The notes beneath the pieces were generated by a model, which did no database searches, was not told the origin of the DNA, and saw only the letters and a list, made by a program, of their open reading frames with translations. Source: Silene conica (Eukaryota > Streptophyta > Magnoliopsida > Caryophyllales > Caryophyllaceae). Taken from it: a stretch of 64,000 nt of DNA. Shown here piece after piece: positions 1 through 12,115 of the stretch (its first letter is position 1; each line of letters starts with the position of its first letter). The stretch covers positions 10,483,001 to 10,547,000 of the forward strand of contig CM055318.2 of assembly GCA_029255685.2 (NCBI GenBank), in the 5' to 3' direction. Both the position numbers and the translations under genes were made by a program.

Positions 1-954
1 ACCATAACTTTTGTATTCTGAATCTAAAAGTTCTAGCACCTCAATATGGAATCAATAAATTTTATCCGTGGACGTGGTGTTATCACATTGATAATAAATC
101 ACGTAAATCCTTTCTTTGTTTTGCTTGTTTATTATTTTATTTTTATTTTTATGTTTTATGTTATCTTTCTTGCATCTATCACAACATACGCTAAATCAAA
201 TCGATTTCAGAGAGTTTTAATTTTCTTTTTTCAATTTAATTCAATTCAAAATTAATTTAGACACTTACTTTAATCGATTTGGCTATCTCAATTCAATACA
301 AGTACGGGTCAGGTGAAAATTAAATCAAGTGAAATACGATTTAATTATGCTAGGTCTAGCCAGACAACCGCGTAGGTAAGGAACGAACTGAGCGATACAT
401 TCCTAGGAGTTGAGGATTATTATCTTGTAGACACATCTAACATATAGCTATAGCATTGTATACATACTTTCCTAGGATATTTCCAACTCATAAACAAAGT
501 TGGGTCTCACAGTTTTTCAGCCCATAACAAGTTCGTGATGGCCCTCTTCTATAACAATCCATTAGACCCTAATGTGGACAAGCTACAAGCCTACAATACA
601 TGCCATAAGGAAAATTTGTACAGATTTTTCATGCCTCTATTTGTACCACTTATTTCTGTTGTTACTCTAACTTTGTTTCATATGTCACCACTAAACTTGT
701 CTAGGATCACTTGCAAGTATTTTGGACATGATCATTTGTGCACTCCTTGTAGTATTCAGTATTGGTAATGGCAATCAAATCTCAATTCGGGCATCCATTT
801 CCCTCTTTAAAACTCTCGTTAAAGCCGATACCTTATTAAAAACCTTGTCTTTATTCGTAAATATACCACCAATAACTTGGTTTATATGGAATTTAACCCT
901 TTTCGATTTTACTGTAAAGGATATATGGACGGGGACACGACTTATGAGGTTCAA
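1..954. other. intergenic, no gene recognised
   Basis: AT-rich sequence with only short open frames on either strand. Around 340-900 the composition is less AT-biased and looks like old coding or repeat sequence, but I recognise no protein motif in any frame. No terminal repeats or target duplications were found. Confidence 0.5.
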
Positions 955-1618
955 CTAGTTTAGTTTCCCGTGAAATCACGGAAATTTTCAAACTTTTTAT
1001 TAATAAATTTTTGCTAGCGTAAATATAATTTAGTACGTTTTGTAGTAGTTTAATATTTATATAATTTAGTACGTTTTTATTGTAACCAAATAATATCATT
1101 TTGTTTAACGTCAAAGTGATAATTTTGTTAGTTGAACTTTATTGATACTCTGTATTAGTAACAAAAATAATATCTAATATTAATCATAGTTTGGATACCT
1201 CTATATTTTTCTAATTTGGAAGTCATTATGATATTTAAGATTTAAAATATTCATCACCCATTTTCTTTAAACTATTGTAAGGTTTACTAAAATAAAATTA
1301 AAATAAATTAAATGGGGTACGTATATAGATAAAACAACAGGTATTAGAAAAGATATGTTATCATTTTCTCTCTTTACTTTTGTTTTTAAATAATAATAAA
1401 AATTTGGTTAAACATTTAAATGTAGTGAGCACATGTTATTAAGTAACTATTAAATCTAGACTTTTTATTTACCTTGTCTTTTCATTTTCTATTTTTATAT
1501 TTTTTTAAATAAAAAAGTTAATTTAGCATGTGTCACGTGTCATTCTAGTATGCTAATATAATTCGCCACGTGTCACTCTAATACTACTCAATATAGGCTT
1601 TTTATGTTATTATATAGA
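955..1618 (-). mobile_element. short non-autonomous Helitron
   Basis: On the minus strand the 3' end reads CTAG followed by host T, preceded by a short hairpin (CCGTGATTTCACGG) about 10 bases inside. The 5' end on the minus strand begins TCTATATAATAAC at 1618 (an alternative TC start lies at 1624), preceded by A. This is the A/T target and the TC...hairpin...CTAG layout of plant Helitrons. It has no coding capacity. A motif containing CACGTGTCA occurs twice near the 5' end (about 1530 and 1566). The exact 5' base is uncertain. Confidence 0.6.
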
Positions 1619-1825
1619 TATAGATAGTAGCGGTTATCTCAGTCATACATACACTTATCGTTAGTATTTATTTATAAATAACTTCAAAAAAATTAAGTCC
1701 ATACTGTATAAGCTAAATTCAGAAAAGTTAAGTTTATATAAGTTCAATTTAACTCATACAAAATTTGTTTAGAAAAAATAAACTAATATGTTCTATTTTA
1801 TTCAATTCAATTCAATTCAGTAAAA

Positions 1826-3145
1826 TCCTCTTTCTATAAAAGGAAGAAAATTTCAAGGTTTCTGATTGGTTCCTTAATTTGAGATAGATGGGTTCACCAT
1901 CAATTTCTTTCCTTTAATTACTTTCTCCTCCAAATTCATTTACGTTCCATTTTACAAATTTTCGATTCCAAAATATTCGTATTCGTATATTAAATTTATG
2001 TTAAAAAGTTTATTTACAGAAAAATTTATGCAAACAAAAAATTAAAAATAAAAATAAAAAAAGAAAATTGTACATAATGCATATGTTCAAAGACTAATTA
2101 ATAAATTAAAAAATAACAACCTTAATGAATAATAATAAATAAAATATAGACAAGCAAATTCATATAATTATACACCAAATCTAACACAAAGAGCCAGATT
2201 ATAATATCTCGATAAAAAGAACAAAAAATGATCAACTAAAATTAACTATCGGAGATAAAAAAAAATTATGAATAATTATTTTGCATGTGGAAAAATCAAC
2301 TCCATATATGGTGATAATTTTTTTGGGTAGTTAGAGGGTCGGAGTTTATATTTTATGATTGGTGTTTTTTTGTAGTTAGAGGGTCGACCAATAATAATTT
2401 AGGTTAATTATGATATTTATGAACTTAGGTTTAAACCGTAAATATAATATTTAGATGTTTACATATTTTTATTAACTATTATCCGTTTTAAGTTTAAAAC
2501 GGGTCAATATCTATTCTTTGGGCATATAGGACAAATATTTTACTTTTCATATGTATAATGTTATTATATTGTTTGTTCATCATACACATATATATTTAAA
2601 CAGTCTTAAATAAGAATGTGTTTATTTTCTATAACGTTGAGTTAGGAGTCGTTTGGTTGATCAAGGAACTTAATTTGCCTAGGAACTTCAATTTCATAGG
2701 AATTAAGTTCCAGCATCCAATTCGGGTGAATTTGACAAATGTGTTTGGTTGCCCATGTAGAAATTAAATTCCATGGGAATTTCCAATGATCAAGGGAGGA
2801 GTAGGTAAGTCAATTCCTACATCCTGTAGGCATTGGAAGTTCCTAGGAACTTCTAATTCCCCCATTTTCCAAAAAATATGTCAACCAAACAAGACTTATT
2901 TTTGTAAATCACGTGATTTTGCAATTCATGTGTTTTTAAGGTGTCAACCAAACAACTCCTTAATGCGTTGTTTTTACAAACTTTTAAGTTAAACGTATAG
3001 ATTATTTATACATTTTATATCAACATAACTAGTTAAATTTTATTTAATAAAATTAAGTCCGTGCATTTTTATATCCACCTTTTTATTTATTTTTTTAATT
3101 TAATAAAATTAAGCCCGTGCATTTTTTGCACGGGAGTAAAACTAG
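1826..3145 (+). mobile_element. non-autonomous Helitron
   Basis: It starts TCCTCTTTCTATAAAAGG after host A1825 and ends with a GC-rich hairpin (CCCGTGCA...TGCACGGG, 3115-3134) followed by AGTAAAACTAG and host T3146. The 5' 45 bases resemble the element at 8415. It has no coding capacity. A PIF/Harbinger MITE (2645-2959) is nested inside. A partial extra copy of the 3' hairpin arm (AAGTCCGTGCATTTTTATA) occurs at about 3054, suggesting a duplicated 3' end. Confidence 0.7.
2645..2959. mobile_element. PIF/Harbinger-type MITE
   Basis: It is bounded by inverted termini GGAGTCGTTTGGTTGA and TCAACCAAACAACTCC (one mismatch) and flanked on both sides by the 3-bp target duplication TTA (2642-2644 and 2960-2962). 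The interior also repeats AGGAACTT/AAGTTCCT motifs in both directions. The TWA duplication and GG-start termini are diagnostic of Tourist-like MITEs. It has no coding capacity. Confidence 0.8.
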
Positions 3146-3171
3146 TTAAATTTAAAAGAGCGGAATCTAAA

Positions 3172-3270
3172 TCCTCTAGTAATACACTTTATCGTTAATA
3201 TATTCCTAAGCAATAGGAAAGTCCTCTAATATTACACTTTATCGTTAATATATACCTAAGCAATAGGAAA
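3172..3270. repeat. tandem duplication, 2 x 50 bp
   Basis: A 50-bp unit starting TCCTCTAGTAATACACTTTA is directly followed by a second copy starting TCCTCTAATATTACACTTTA. Both end with CCTAAGCAATAGGAAA. There are only a few substitutions between the copies. Confidence 0.85.
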
Positions 3271-4494
3271 AGTATATTCACGGATGAATTAGGAAAATAG
3301 CACATCAGAAAAGCAGCAAAAGACAGAAGTACAGAACGGACAGAAGTGGAGAAGTGTTCCCCATATAAATCACGCCTTGTGTAACGCTTTTAAGCATAGA
3401 CAAATTAAACAAAAGCATCTCATGAATGTTGACAAATGGACAATTACCTTCAAAAAGCTTTGCTAATTTTGGACTAATTCCGCGTTTTTTAGACTTTTCC
3501 TTTCCAAGCTTCAACTAACCACCAGCTCTTCTAACACGTTTATATATCCGATATATTATACTGGGCATAATTTTTGAGTTTTGTTTTTAAAATGTTTGAG
3601 TTTTACAATAAAAAATTTATGCTTATTTAATAAGAAATTAAACTCAAAAATTTATAATATAACTCAAAAATATTACTTATAACCTTAGTTAAATTTGGAT
3701 TTCTACGACAATAAATTAAAACGTAACTTATAAAATTTTAAAATACTTCGAAAAGAAATATACATAAACTCAAAAACTATTGAGGTTTGAGACTTGAGGC
3801 AGTACATTCGATGTATGTTCCACTGTATAAGATTGAATCACTTATGATTATTTACTTATTTGATGCCTCAACTTGGATTACACAATCGATGGAAATTGGA
3901 AGAGTTTAACATTTTTGAAGGAGTTCAAACGTGATTGACACCAAGTCACCAACGAAAGGATCCTATTTTGTCAATAGAATAATAGGTGTAGTGTAGTTAT
4001 TACTTATTAGTAGGTGAAATTTCAATGTTTATTGGGTGTATAACAGTATAAGAGATCGTACAACTTAATTAGTGAGAAATTAAAAGTAACATTTCCGGTA
4101 AGCATAATGTAAATAAAATGAAAAACGTGATTTCTCATTTATTGAATGTATGATGACATCAAACTTACGATGTAATCTTATATCTTGGAATTTTTCCATT
4201 TGTTTCACCAAACAACTCTATTTATGAAAAATGTATGACGACATCAAACTTACGTTGCCCGGGTAATATCTTGACATGGCTTTAAAGTAATAATCGTAAC
4301 AGTTAATCTTCTAAAAATACTTTGTATAATAGGCATATATAGAAAATTACTTCGACAGTAATGCGTAATATGGAAGTGTCTTTACAATACCATTAAATTG
4401 GAGGTACATCTTTCTGTTTTCATTGAGGTTTCATGAGTTTCAATGTGTCATGTTGTTCCATTGATGAGGATACATTTGACGTTCATTGTCATTG
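3271..4494. other. AT-rich intergenic
   Basis: No gene, complete terminal repeat or target duplication was recognised. Repeated AACTCAAAAA-type words occur at about 3570-3780, and a sequence around 4150-4260 contains the phrase TGACATCAAACTTACG twice (about 4152 and 4239), about 87 bp apart. Confidence 0.5.
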
Positions 4495-5560
4495 AAAACT
4501 TGTATTCTTTTAATATTAGCTAATATTCTTATATGCTCATATTTTTAAGTTCGTGATCCTCTTATATGCTCGTATTTTTTTTTTACGTTAGCCCGTATTC
4601 TTATCTTAATAGCTCGTACTTGTTTTTTTACATTAGTTCGTATTCTTAGCTTAATAGCTCTATTAACTCGTATTCTTAGGTTAATAGCTCGTGTTCTTAT
4701 GTACTCGTATTTTTTAGTTCGCAATTCTCTTAAGTTCTTATTCCTTTTACATTTCTCGTATTTTTTATATATTCGTATTTTGTAATTCGTATTCTTTTAA
4801 TTATACCTCGTAATATTAAGTGCTTAATATATCATGAAATTTGACGTGTCGTAAATCTGATTCTATTTTTTTTAGCTCGAGAAGTGTTTTAATTAGCTCG
4901 TGTTTTCGTATTCTATTTACATTAGCTCGTATTCTCATCTTAATAGGTCGTATTCTTATGAGCTCGTATATTTAAGTTCGTGATCCTTTTAATCTCATAT
5001 TCATATTCATTTGTGCTCATTTTTTGAAGCTCGTCTTATCTTAATAGCTCTCGTTTTATCTTAATAGCTCTTATTGTTTTTTCATTAGCTCGTCTTATCT
5101 ATATAACTCGTATTATTTTTACATTAACTCGTATTTTTAGCTTAATAGCTCGTATTCTTTTTATATTAGCTCGTATTGTTAGGTTAATAACTCGCATTCT
5201 TCTGTGTTCATATTTTTTAGTCCGTGGTTCTCTTAAACTCTTGTTATTTTTACATTAGTATTTTTGTTTGTTCGCATTTTGTAGCTCGTAGTTTTTTAAA
5301 TTATACCTCGTAAACTTAAGTGCTTAATATATCATCAAATTTAATGTCTCGCAAATTGATTCTTTTTTTTTTTAGTTCGAGAAGTGTTTCAATTAGCTCG
5401 CATTTACGTATTCTTTTTACATTAGCTCGTATTCTCAACTTAATAGATCATATTCTTGTGTGCTCGTATTCTCAAATTTAACATGATCCTTTTAAAATCA
5501 TAATTTTTTACATTAACTCATATTAATTTGTGCTCATATTTTGAAACTCGTATTATTTTA
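4495..5560. repeat. degenerate AGCTCGTATTCTT repeat array with 500-bp higher order
   Basis: More than 1 kb is built from variants of AGCTCGTATTCTT alternating with TTTTTACATT or ATCTTAATAG, giving a short period of roughly 20-30 bp. Superimposed is a longer unit. The block beginning TTATACCTCGTAA, followed by AAGTGCTTAATATATCAT, occurs at 4801 and again at 5301, exactly 500 bp apart, with matching sequence for about 150 bp downstream. The array therefore grew both by short-unit slippage and by a segmental duplication. No coding frame runs through it. Confidence 0.8.
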
Positions 5561-5568
5561 ATAATATA

Positions 5569-5940
5569 TATTATTGGTTCAGGTTTTGTGAATTATTTAA
5601 GTAATTATAATTATATGATAAAAAAAAAAATTATGAATCAAATATTAAAATAAATAATTATATGTAATTTTTGTGGCTTAAATCTACGCATGATATTCGA
5701 TTGATTAATTACGAATTTCCGCAAGTTCCAGGACCCACTCAAGCTAAAGTAGGGGTTCAGGGAGTTAAGGTCGAAAAAGATGAAATTTCTCTGTGATTAG
5801 TAATTGCATATGGAGTATAATTTAATCCACATTATTTTTTCTTTATCTTTTTTTTTTAAAAATTTATTTCAAGCAGTATACAAAATTTGGACTCTATATT
5901 TTATAACTTAAATAATTCACAAAATTTAAACCAATAATAT
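5569..5940. mobile_element. foldback MITE-like element
   Basis: The ends form an imperfect inverted repeat of about 35 bp: ATTATTGGTTCAGGTTTTGTG at the left, and CACAAAATTTAAACCAATAAT at the right in reverse orientation. The interior is AT-rich with no coding potential. No convincing target duplication was identified, so the superfamily is unassigned. Confidence 0.6.
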
Positions 5941-6415
5941 CGCTCGAAAAGTTCCTCTTTTAAGTATATATATTGATTGTTTCACCAAACATTTCTACTT
6001 ATGAAATGACTACAATTGTTAATAAATCGTTAAAATATACAAAATACTCCGTAACATGTAAAATTTACTCCCCTATTCTAATTAATAGTTTAGACTTTTT
6101 TTTCTCCGGTCTTTCCGTCATTAGTTTACACTTCTTTTAGTATAATACTTGTATTAAAAATGTTTCTTCCCTTCCTTGTGTAAAAGTTTAAAACCGCAGT
6201 ACTATTGGCTATTGCATTCACTTTTACGTTTCTTCCCTTCCTTGTGTACACCCCTATATTTTTGTTTTCACCTATATGTGCGTTACCTTAAAATGTGATC
6301 AAATAATATTCCACTAAATCAAATAATATTCCACTAGCTATTTGGATAATGGAGGTGGAATTCTAGTACTTTTCCCGTAAGAAGTTCTGGTAAGGTGATC
6401 AATTGATAACTGATA

Positions 6416-6672
6416 CTCCCTCCATTCTTTTTATATCACCCCATTTCATTATTCACGTTTGTCGATGTTCATTTTGTTTTGATTATATCTTTAGCTACAT
6501 ACTACTAAAAATTAAAAAAGTTTGATAATAGTAATCCTCTTATTAAGACAATCCAAAAAAGATCTCACATGAATATATTTCCGTGAACGGATTGAGAGAA
6601 AACCAACGTTGATTACTCGATTGTAAATAGTGTCAAAACAAAAGTTGGGTGATATAAAAAGAAGGGAGGAAG
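6416..6672. mobile_element. Stowaway-like (mariner) MITE
   Basis: Inverted termini begin CTCCCTCCATTCTTTTTATATCAC and end GTGATATAAAAAGAAGGGAGGAAG, flanked by TA on both sides (6414-6415 and 6673-6674). The CTCCCTCC-type end and TA duplication are typical of plant Stowaway elements. The length is 257 bp with no coding capacity. Confidence 0.85.
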
Positions 6673-6890
6673 TACTCATTACCAAATGCCAAATGGAGTC
6701 CATTATAACATGATTAAAGATTTAAAGGCATCTCAAAAGCGTCAACTTTCGAACAGAAACCATGTGTCACAAACGAAACCGAAAGAAACTTCTTATATTT
6801 GATCCAAGATTTCTACCAATTATGGCGTCCCAATGAAGAAAAATATACTTCATAAAAACATAATTTTATACATTATCATTTTAAGATATA

Positions 6891-8395
6891 CTAGTTTTAA
6901 TCCCGTGCAAATTGCACGAGATTGCATGTTCAAGTACTGTTATTTATAAATAATGATTTGTCATATTTTCGATTTTCGCTTTGTGATATAATTTTATATG
7001 ACCGATATACCAAAAATATTGTAATATTAACATATAGCTTATATTCAAAGTATATCAAAACGCAATCAATCTATATAAATGTCAAAAATCATAACAGAAT
7101 TACAATATACAATGATAAGTAAATGTTAATACAAAAATCTCAAAAAAAATTCATTATATATGCATTTTTTCATCGTCACAACTCACTCATAAATCAGAGT
7201 TGTCAATATGTCGATTTCTTTAGATATGGTTTGAAAGTCGATACTTTCAACTTAATTCATTGAAAATAATTAAATAGGTTGGTTCTAACTTAGGAGATCA
7301 ATATAATTTTTTACCTTATCAGAGAAAAAAGATATGACTGCCCCCAAAACCCGTCATTACTCGTGTTTTTGTAAATGCTAAGTATCTATTATGATACTTT
7401 TCTTTTGCAATTTCAATATCCTATTTTTTTTATCGTTTTATTATTAATTTAATATTTGGAGCGTTTTTTTCAAATAATATTTATGTGAAACTTTACACAT
7501 AAACTCTTGAATAGTTACTTTTTACCATAATTAAAATTTCCATCCATGAAATTTTATGCTAGAACTTTATGGTATTTTTTTATTTTTATCATTGTCTTCT
7601 TTTGTAGTTTTAAACAAACTTTTTAGATTAGTTCTTGTGTTTAATATTTTTGGCATGCTGATATTAATATGATTATCATGAAAAATAAATGTATGTTTTT
7701 TATTTATATACAAAATTAAAAATGAATATAACTTTTCTTGATTTACTTGATATAGTTTAACTAACATTTTTTGTCATATTATTGTTCCAAAAATACTTTA
7801 AAGTAACTAATTTTAGGATGTTATTTATTTGATTAACTTGATTTGTTAAAATTGAAAATGAAAATAACACTAATTAACATACAAAATATTATATAATATT
7901 TAATTTTATGTTATACAAATTGACCGTTTTTCGTAGGAATTCATGTTTACGAATTTATGTAAAAATGTTACGTAATATTTCTAAAACTACGATATGAGGC
8001 ATCCATTTAGAATATCGGGCGGTTATGACTCGGGAAATTTATCAAACACACTGCGGGACCCACCTGAGAGAATTAAAAATAATAATAATAAATTGTTATC
8101 TAATCGTTTTAGACGGGACATATATATTCGATTATATAATATTTAATTTTATGTTATACAAATTGACCGTTTTTCGCTGGAATTCATGTTTACAAATTTA
8201 TATAAAAATGTTACGTAATATTTCTGAAACTACGATATCGGCAATTTAGAATATCGGGCGGTTATGACTCAGGAAATTCATTAAACACATTGCGGGATCC
8301 ACCTGAGAGAATTAAAAAATAAAAAATCAAAACCTGCGTTGATGACGTGGCTCAATCAGGACTTCTGAAATGTTTCTGTAATTATATAGATAAGA
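6891..8395 (-). mobile_element. non-autonomous Helitron
   Basis: On the minus strand the element starts TCTTATCTATATAATTACAG after A (8396 on plus) and ends with a hairpin (GTGCAATTTGCAC) followed by GGGATTAAAACTAG and host T (plus 6890). The first 16 bases are identical to the Helitron starting at 58748, which fixes the 5' boundary by comparison. It contains a 243-bp-period direct duplication near its 5' side. It has no coding capacity. Confidence 0.75.
7888..8319. repeat. direct duplication inside Helitron, period 243 bp
   Basis: The segment 7888-8080 recurs at 8131-8319. Shared landmarks include ATTATATAATATTTAATTTT at both starts, then GACCGTTTTTCG, ATCGGGCGGTTATGACTC and CACCTGAGAGAATTAAAAA. 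The copies differ by scattered substitutions and a few short indels, so the duplication predates the present copy. Confidence 0.85.
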
Positions 8396-8414
8396 TTATC
8401 ATTTTAATATATAA

Positions 8415-9910
8415 TCTATCTCTATAAAAGGATTAGAATTTAACTCATTTTGATTGGTTGCTTGAAATAATGAAAAAAAAACTACCCACTAACTTTTAGT
8501 TTGATTTAATTTCTCACCCTCCTAAATTTAGAATTCTCATTCCTAATTACGTAATTGATTGCAGTATTATATTTCGTCATTGTCATAATAAAATACGATA
8601 CGATCAAATTATTGTTCATCGAAAATATAAATAACAGTATAAAAGGTTTCAATAAAATACGATATAGAACGGTCCAAAAATCAAATCCGAAAAACAAAAA
8701 GTTACAATCACGAAAAATAATTACAATCCAAAAATTAAATTACATTATGTTCTCCAATTTTCCAATCAAATCAAATATAAATTAAAATACCAAATAAAAT
8801 AGAATGCGGTAAAATACGATATATACAACGGTCCAATATATATCAAAATTATTACATTTTCACCAATGTCGTAATAAAAATCCTGTATATTAGAAAAAAC
8901 TGAAAATCAGCACAAAAAATAAACAAAACAGAAATTCCAACCTAAATAACTCAAAGTCAACTAAAAATTATTCAGGTGGGGATATTACGTTTATTAATCA
9001 GGTTGCATATTAATGATTAATGATAATACTAATTATAATACTAATACTAATAAAATACTGGAAATAATAAACTAAAAATCTGAAAATTATAATTTTATTA
9101 CGCTAAAAAAATTGCAAATTAATCTTATTCTAGGTAGCACCAAAACGGACATGGACACGACACGAACATGTGACACAGCATGTCATAAAATTTAAGACAG
9201 GAGACACGTTATTTAAATTTAATATAATGTACAATTTATAGTTATAAATATTTGATTTCATTTTTGTAAAAGTATTTGATATTAATTTTACATAAGTGAA
9301 GATAAAACTTCCCTTTTATAATAACTCATTTTCGTTTCTCATCCGAATCAATATTCTAATTAATCTTTTTCGATAACGCATTTCCCGTCGGAAGAACATC
9401 ATTCACCCCAAATGTTGACCAAATACCGTGGACACGGGATGGACACCGCTTAAATAACATGGACACGCGTCAGACACGTACCCAAATAAATGTAGAAAGT
9501 TAGACACGGCTTTATAGGTGTCCGACACGTTTCGACATGTGTCCGTGGAGTGTCCGTGTCGGACACGGTACGACTCATTACGAGAAGTGTCTGTGTGCTA
9601 GCTAGATCTTATTCATGTACATCTACTCTTAAGAGATTTAGACGATATTGATAATAATCAAATAACTGACAGTTAAAAAGAACACACAAGTAGGTAATAA
9701 GAAAAAACACGGGATCAATAATTATAATAAAAAAATCCGTTAATTCTGAAACCATAACAAATAAAATTTGCCTTTTACATTAGTAATTGATGATATATTA
9801 TCTACTTAATTTTTATTTTGAATTATATTTGTATTACTTAGTCACATATTTATGAGTAACCAAATATTTAAAAAAAGAACCGTACATTTGTTATACGGGT
9901 ATAAAACTAG
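8415..9910 (+). mobile_element. non-autonomous Helitron
   Basis: It starts TCTATCTCTATAAAAGG after A8414 and ends with hairpin CCGTACATTTGTTATACGG, then GTATAAAACTAG and host T9911. The 5' end aligns with that of the Helitron at 1826, including TGATTGGTT about 40 bases in. A hAT-derived element (9130-9605) sits inside it. Its 5' end lies only 19 bp from the 5' end of the opposite-strand Helitron at 6891-8395. Confidence 0.7.
9130..9605. mobile_element. non-autonomous hAT element
   Basis: It has a perfect 8-bp target duplication ATCTTATT at 9122-9129 and 9606-9613. Its termini are CTAGGTAGCACCAAAACGG at the left and GTGTGCTAGCTAG at the right. Subterminal regions are full of GGACACG and GTGTCCG words in inverted orientation, as in the transposase-bearing hAT at 14973-18357. 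It is 476 bp long with no coding capacity and is probably mobilised in trans by that family. Confidence 0.85.
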
Positions 9911-10345
9911 TTGAATAATAAAAGTGGATGTTTGGCAGTTTGGATACAATTTTTTTCAAATCTTACATATTATAAGAAGATTTTGATTAGTTTTGGCTCC
10001 GAAGAGGAAAAATTGATCTCCCAAAAATCTTTTCTCCCCCGTCTTCCTTCATCCTTTTTTGCTAACCAAATAATAGAATTTAAATCTCCTATGCTTCTTC
10101 TTTCTTTTTTTATTTATTTCAAATCTCTCAATTCAAACACGCCCTTAATCTTTACGAAATACTCCAAATATTTAATTATATTGATAAATGTTAGACTTAT
10201 CAAATAGTACTAATTTGGTATAAAGAGGGCTATGATGATGTATGATAACAAGAGAGTAATAATCTCTTTTTACGGCAGGTCTTGCTTGTGACGGACTAAT
10301 TCCGTCACAAGCTTGTGACCTTTCACAAAATGGGAGAGGGAATAA
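9911..10345. other. intergenic with TIR-like CCGTCACAAG words
   Basis: No gene was found. Around 10275-10325 are inverted words (GCTTGTGACGGACTAATTCCGTCACAAGC) resembling the ends of the Mutator-like element at 20590-25330. The adjacent Harbinger copy appears to have inserted into this older repeat, since related sequence continues after 11750. Confidence 0.5.
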
Positions 10346-10537
10346 GGCCCTGTTCTTTCTGACTTATTTTCAGCCCGTTTCAGTTCAGCTCAGCTCTATT
10401 CAGTTCAGTTCAGTTCAGTTCAGCTCAGTTCAGTTCAGCTCAGCTTCATTCAGTTCAGTTCAGTTCAGTTCAACTCAGCTCAGCTCCATACAATTCAGTT
10501 CAGTTCAGTTCAGCTCGACTTTATTAAGTTCAGCTCA

Positions 10538-10577
<40 letters not shown>

Positions 10578-10764
10578 TATTTGCATTATTATTGTTTTTG
10601 TTATTATTATTATTATTGTTATTATTATTATTATTTTATTTATTTATTATTAGCCTATTTAATATTATTAATTAATAATTATTATTATGATTATTATTGT
10701 TGTTTTTGTTGTTGTTTTTATTATTTTTTTATCTTATTATTATTTTATATATATTTTTATTGTT

Positions 10765-10862
<98 letters not shown>

Positions 10863-11746
10863 GTAGTAGTAGTAAACATGAAAGAGTGGAAAAAATGTAA
10901 TTGAAAAGTAAAATTTGATAACATTCAAATAATAATATCTGTTAACACAATCGAAAATCATAATCTTGAAAATATAGATATCATTAACAAAGACATCATC
11001 TATGTTGCTTCGCTATTGACTTCCGTATCGTCTTGATGTGCTTCATTATCGAGGTCATTATGGACACCAATATCACGCCCTATTTTTTTTTTGCAATTTC
11101 TTTTCGAACTTTGTCCATGAGTTTCTTCCGTTCTTTATCATCCATGTTTGAATATGTTCTTCCTTGAATACCTTGATGTTGTATTGTGATTTGATTTGGC
11201 TGTACTTTATGGTTCAATTAGAGGAAAATTCAAGGATATGGCTGTCGGCTGATAGTTTCTTCTGAATGGATTTTTTTGGGATAACTAGTGATTTGCATTG
11301 GGTTTTTTTTATTGGTTTTTTTAAATTCAAGTGATTAAATTAAGTAAATACATTTTTTTAGCCTAGATATGGGTAGTTTAGACAATAGTTTAATAAAATG
11401 GTCATTTTGGCCTAGATATGGTTACTTTAATAATATAATTATTTTTTAAAAAATCGCAAATTTATATTAATCAAACTTTTTTTATATTATTATTATTATT
11501 ATTAATATTATTATTAGTTATTAAACTTTAATGAAACACTTATATTCAGTTTATTTCTATTAATTTCTGTTTCATTCAGCTCAGTTCAGTTCAGCTCGAT
11601 TAAGTTCAGTTCAGTTCAGTTCAGTTCAGTTCAGCTCAGCTCGATTCAGTTCAGCTCAGCTCAGTTCAGTTCAGTTCAGTTCAGCTCAGCCCCATTCAGT
11701 TCAGCTCAGTTCAGTTCAGCTCTAAAAAGCCAGAAAGAACAGGGCC
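10346..11746. mobile_element. PIF/Harbinger element, degenerate copy 1
   Basis: Termini are GGCCCTGTTCTTTCTGACTT and AAAAAGCCAGAAAGAACAGG...GCC, flanked by the TAA duplication (10343-10345 and 11747-11749). Both subterminal zones are arrays of the pentamers TTCAG and CTCAG, and both run in the same orientation on the plus strand. Inside are long TTA/ATA microsatellites (about 10540-10860) and a short remnant of a Harbinger transposase on the minus strand. Two related copies lie at 12972 and 28528. Confidence 0.85.
11027..11170 (-). pseudogene. Harbinger transposase C-terminal remnant
   Basis: This fragment matches, almost base for base, the C-terminal tail coding region found in the copies at 13288 and 29139 (read from plus 11170 downward, it encodes NMDDKERKKFMDKVRKEI-like residues). 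Upstream coding sequence has been replaced by unrelated sequence, so this is the most reduced of the three copies. It is not functional. Confidence 0.6.
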
Positions 11747-11749
11747 TAA

Positions 11750-12115
11750 GGTGGGGCACCTTCATGTGCTTTCCCACTCACATTTCATGTATATTTTATG
11801 AGAGGAAACGGTGTCTGTCACAAATGAGAAATTGTGTTTTTTTATGAGTTTCACCTAAATTTGCTAACATTTTAATAATTATAAAGTAATAATTATCACC
11901 GCTTATAACTTTACGAGCTAAAATTACTAACACTTTGAGGTCTTGAAAGTGTTCTAGGAGATCCAAATTGGACTATGTGTTCTAGTTTCTTCAAGGTGTT
12001 CCAACTTTTTAATTTTTTTTCCTTTTTTCTATTTGTTATTTTTTTATCTTTATTCAAGACCTAGACCTATTTAGTCCAACCTATAAACATGATCTTAATA
12101 ATTAATTCACAAATT
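11750..12115. other. intergenic
   Basis: It contains the right part of the older repeat split by Harbinger copy 1 (GTCTGTCACAAATGAGAA at about 11813) and AT-rich sequence. No gene was seen. Confidence 0.4.

Noticed and set aside
2786-2992. 68-residue frame
   Set aside because: Runs through the Harbinger-type MITE and has no conserved motif.
4495-5560. CRISPR-like direct repeats
   Set aside because: Units are degenerate, without unique spacers, and the genome is that of a plant.
10581-10900. Open frames made of Tyr/Ile/Leu runs
   Set aside because: They are translations of TTA/ATA microsatellites inside Harbinger copy 1.
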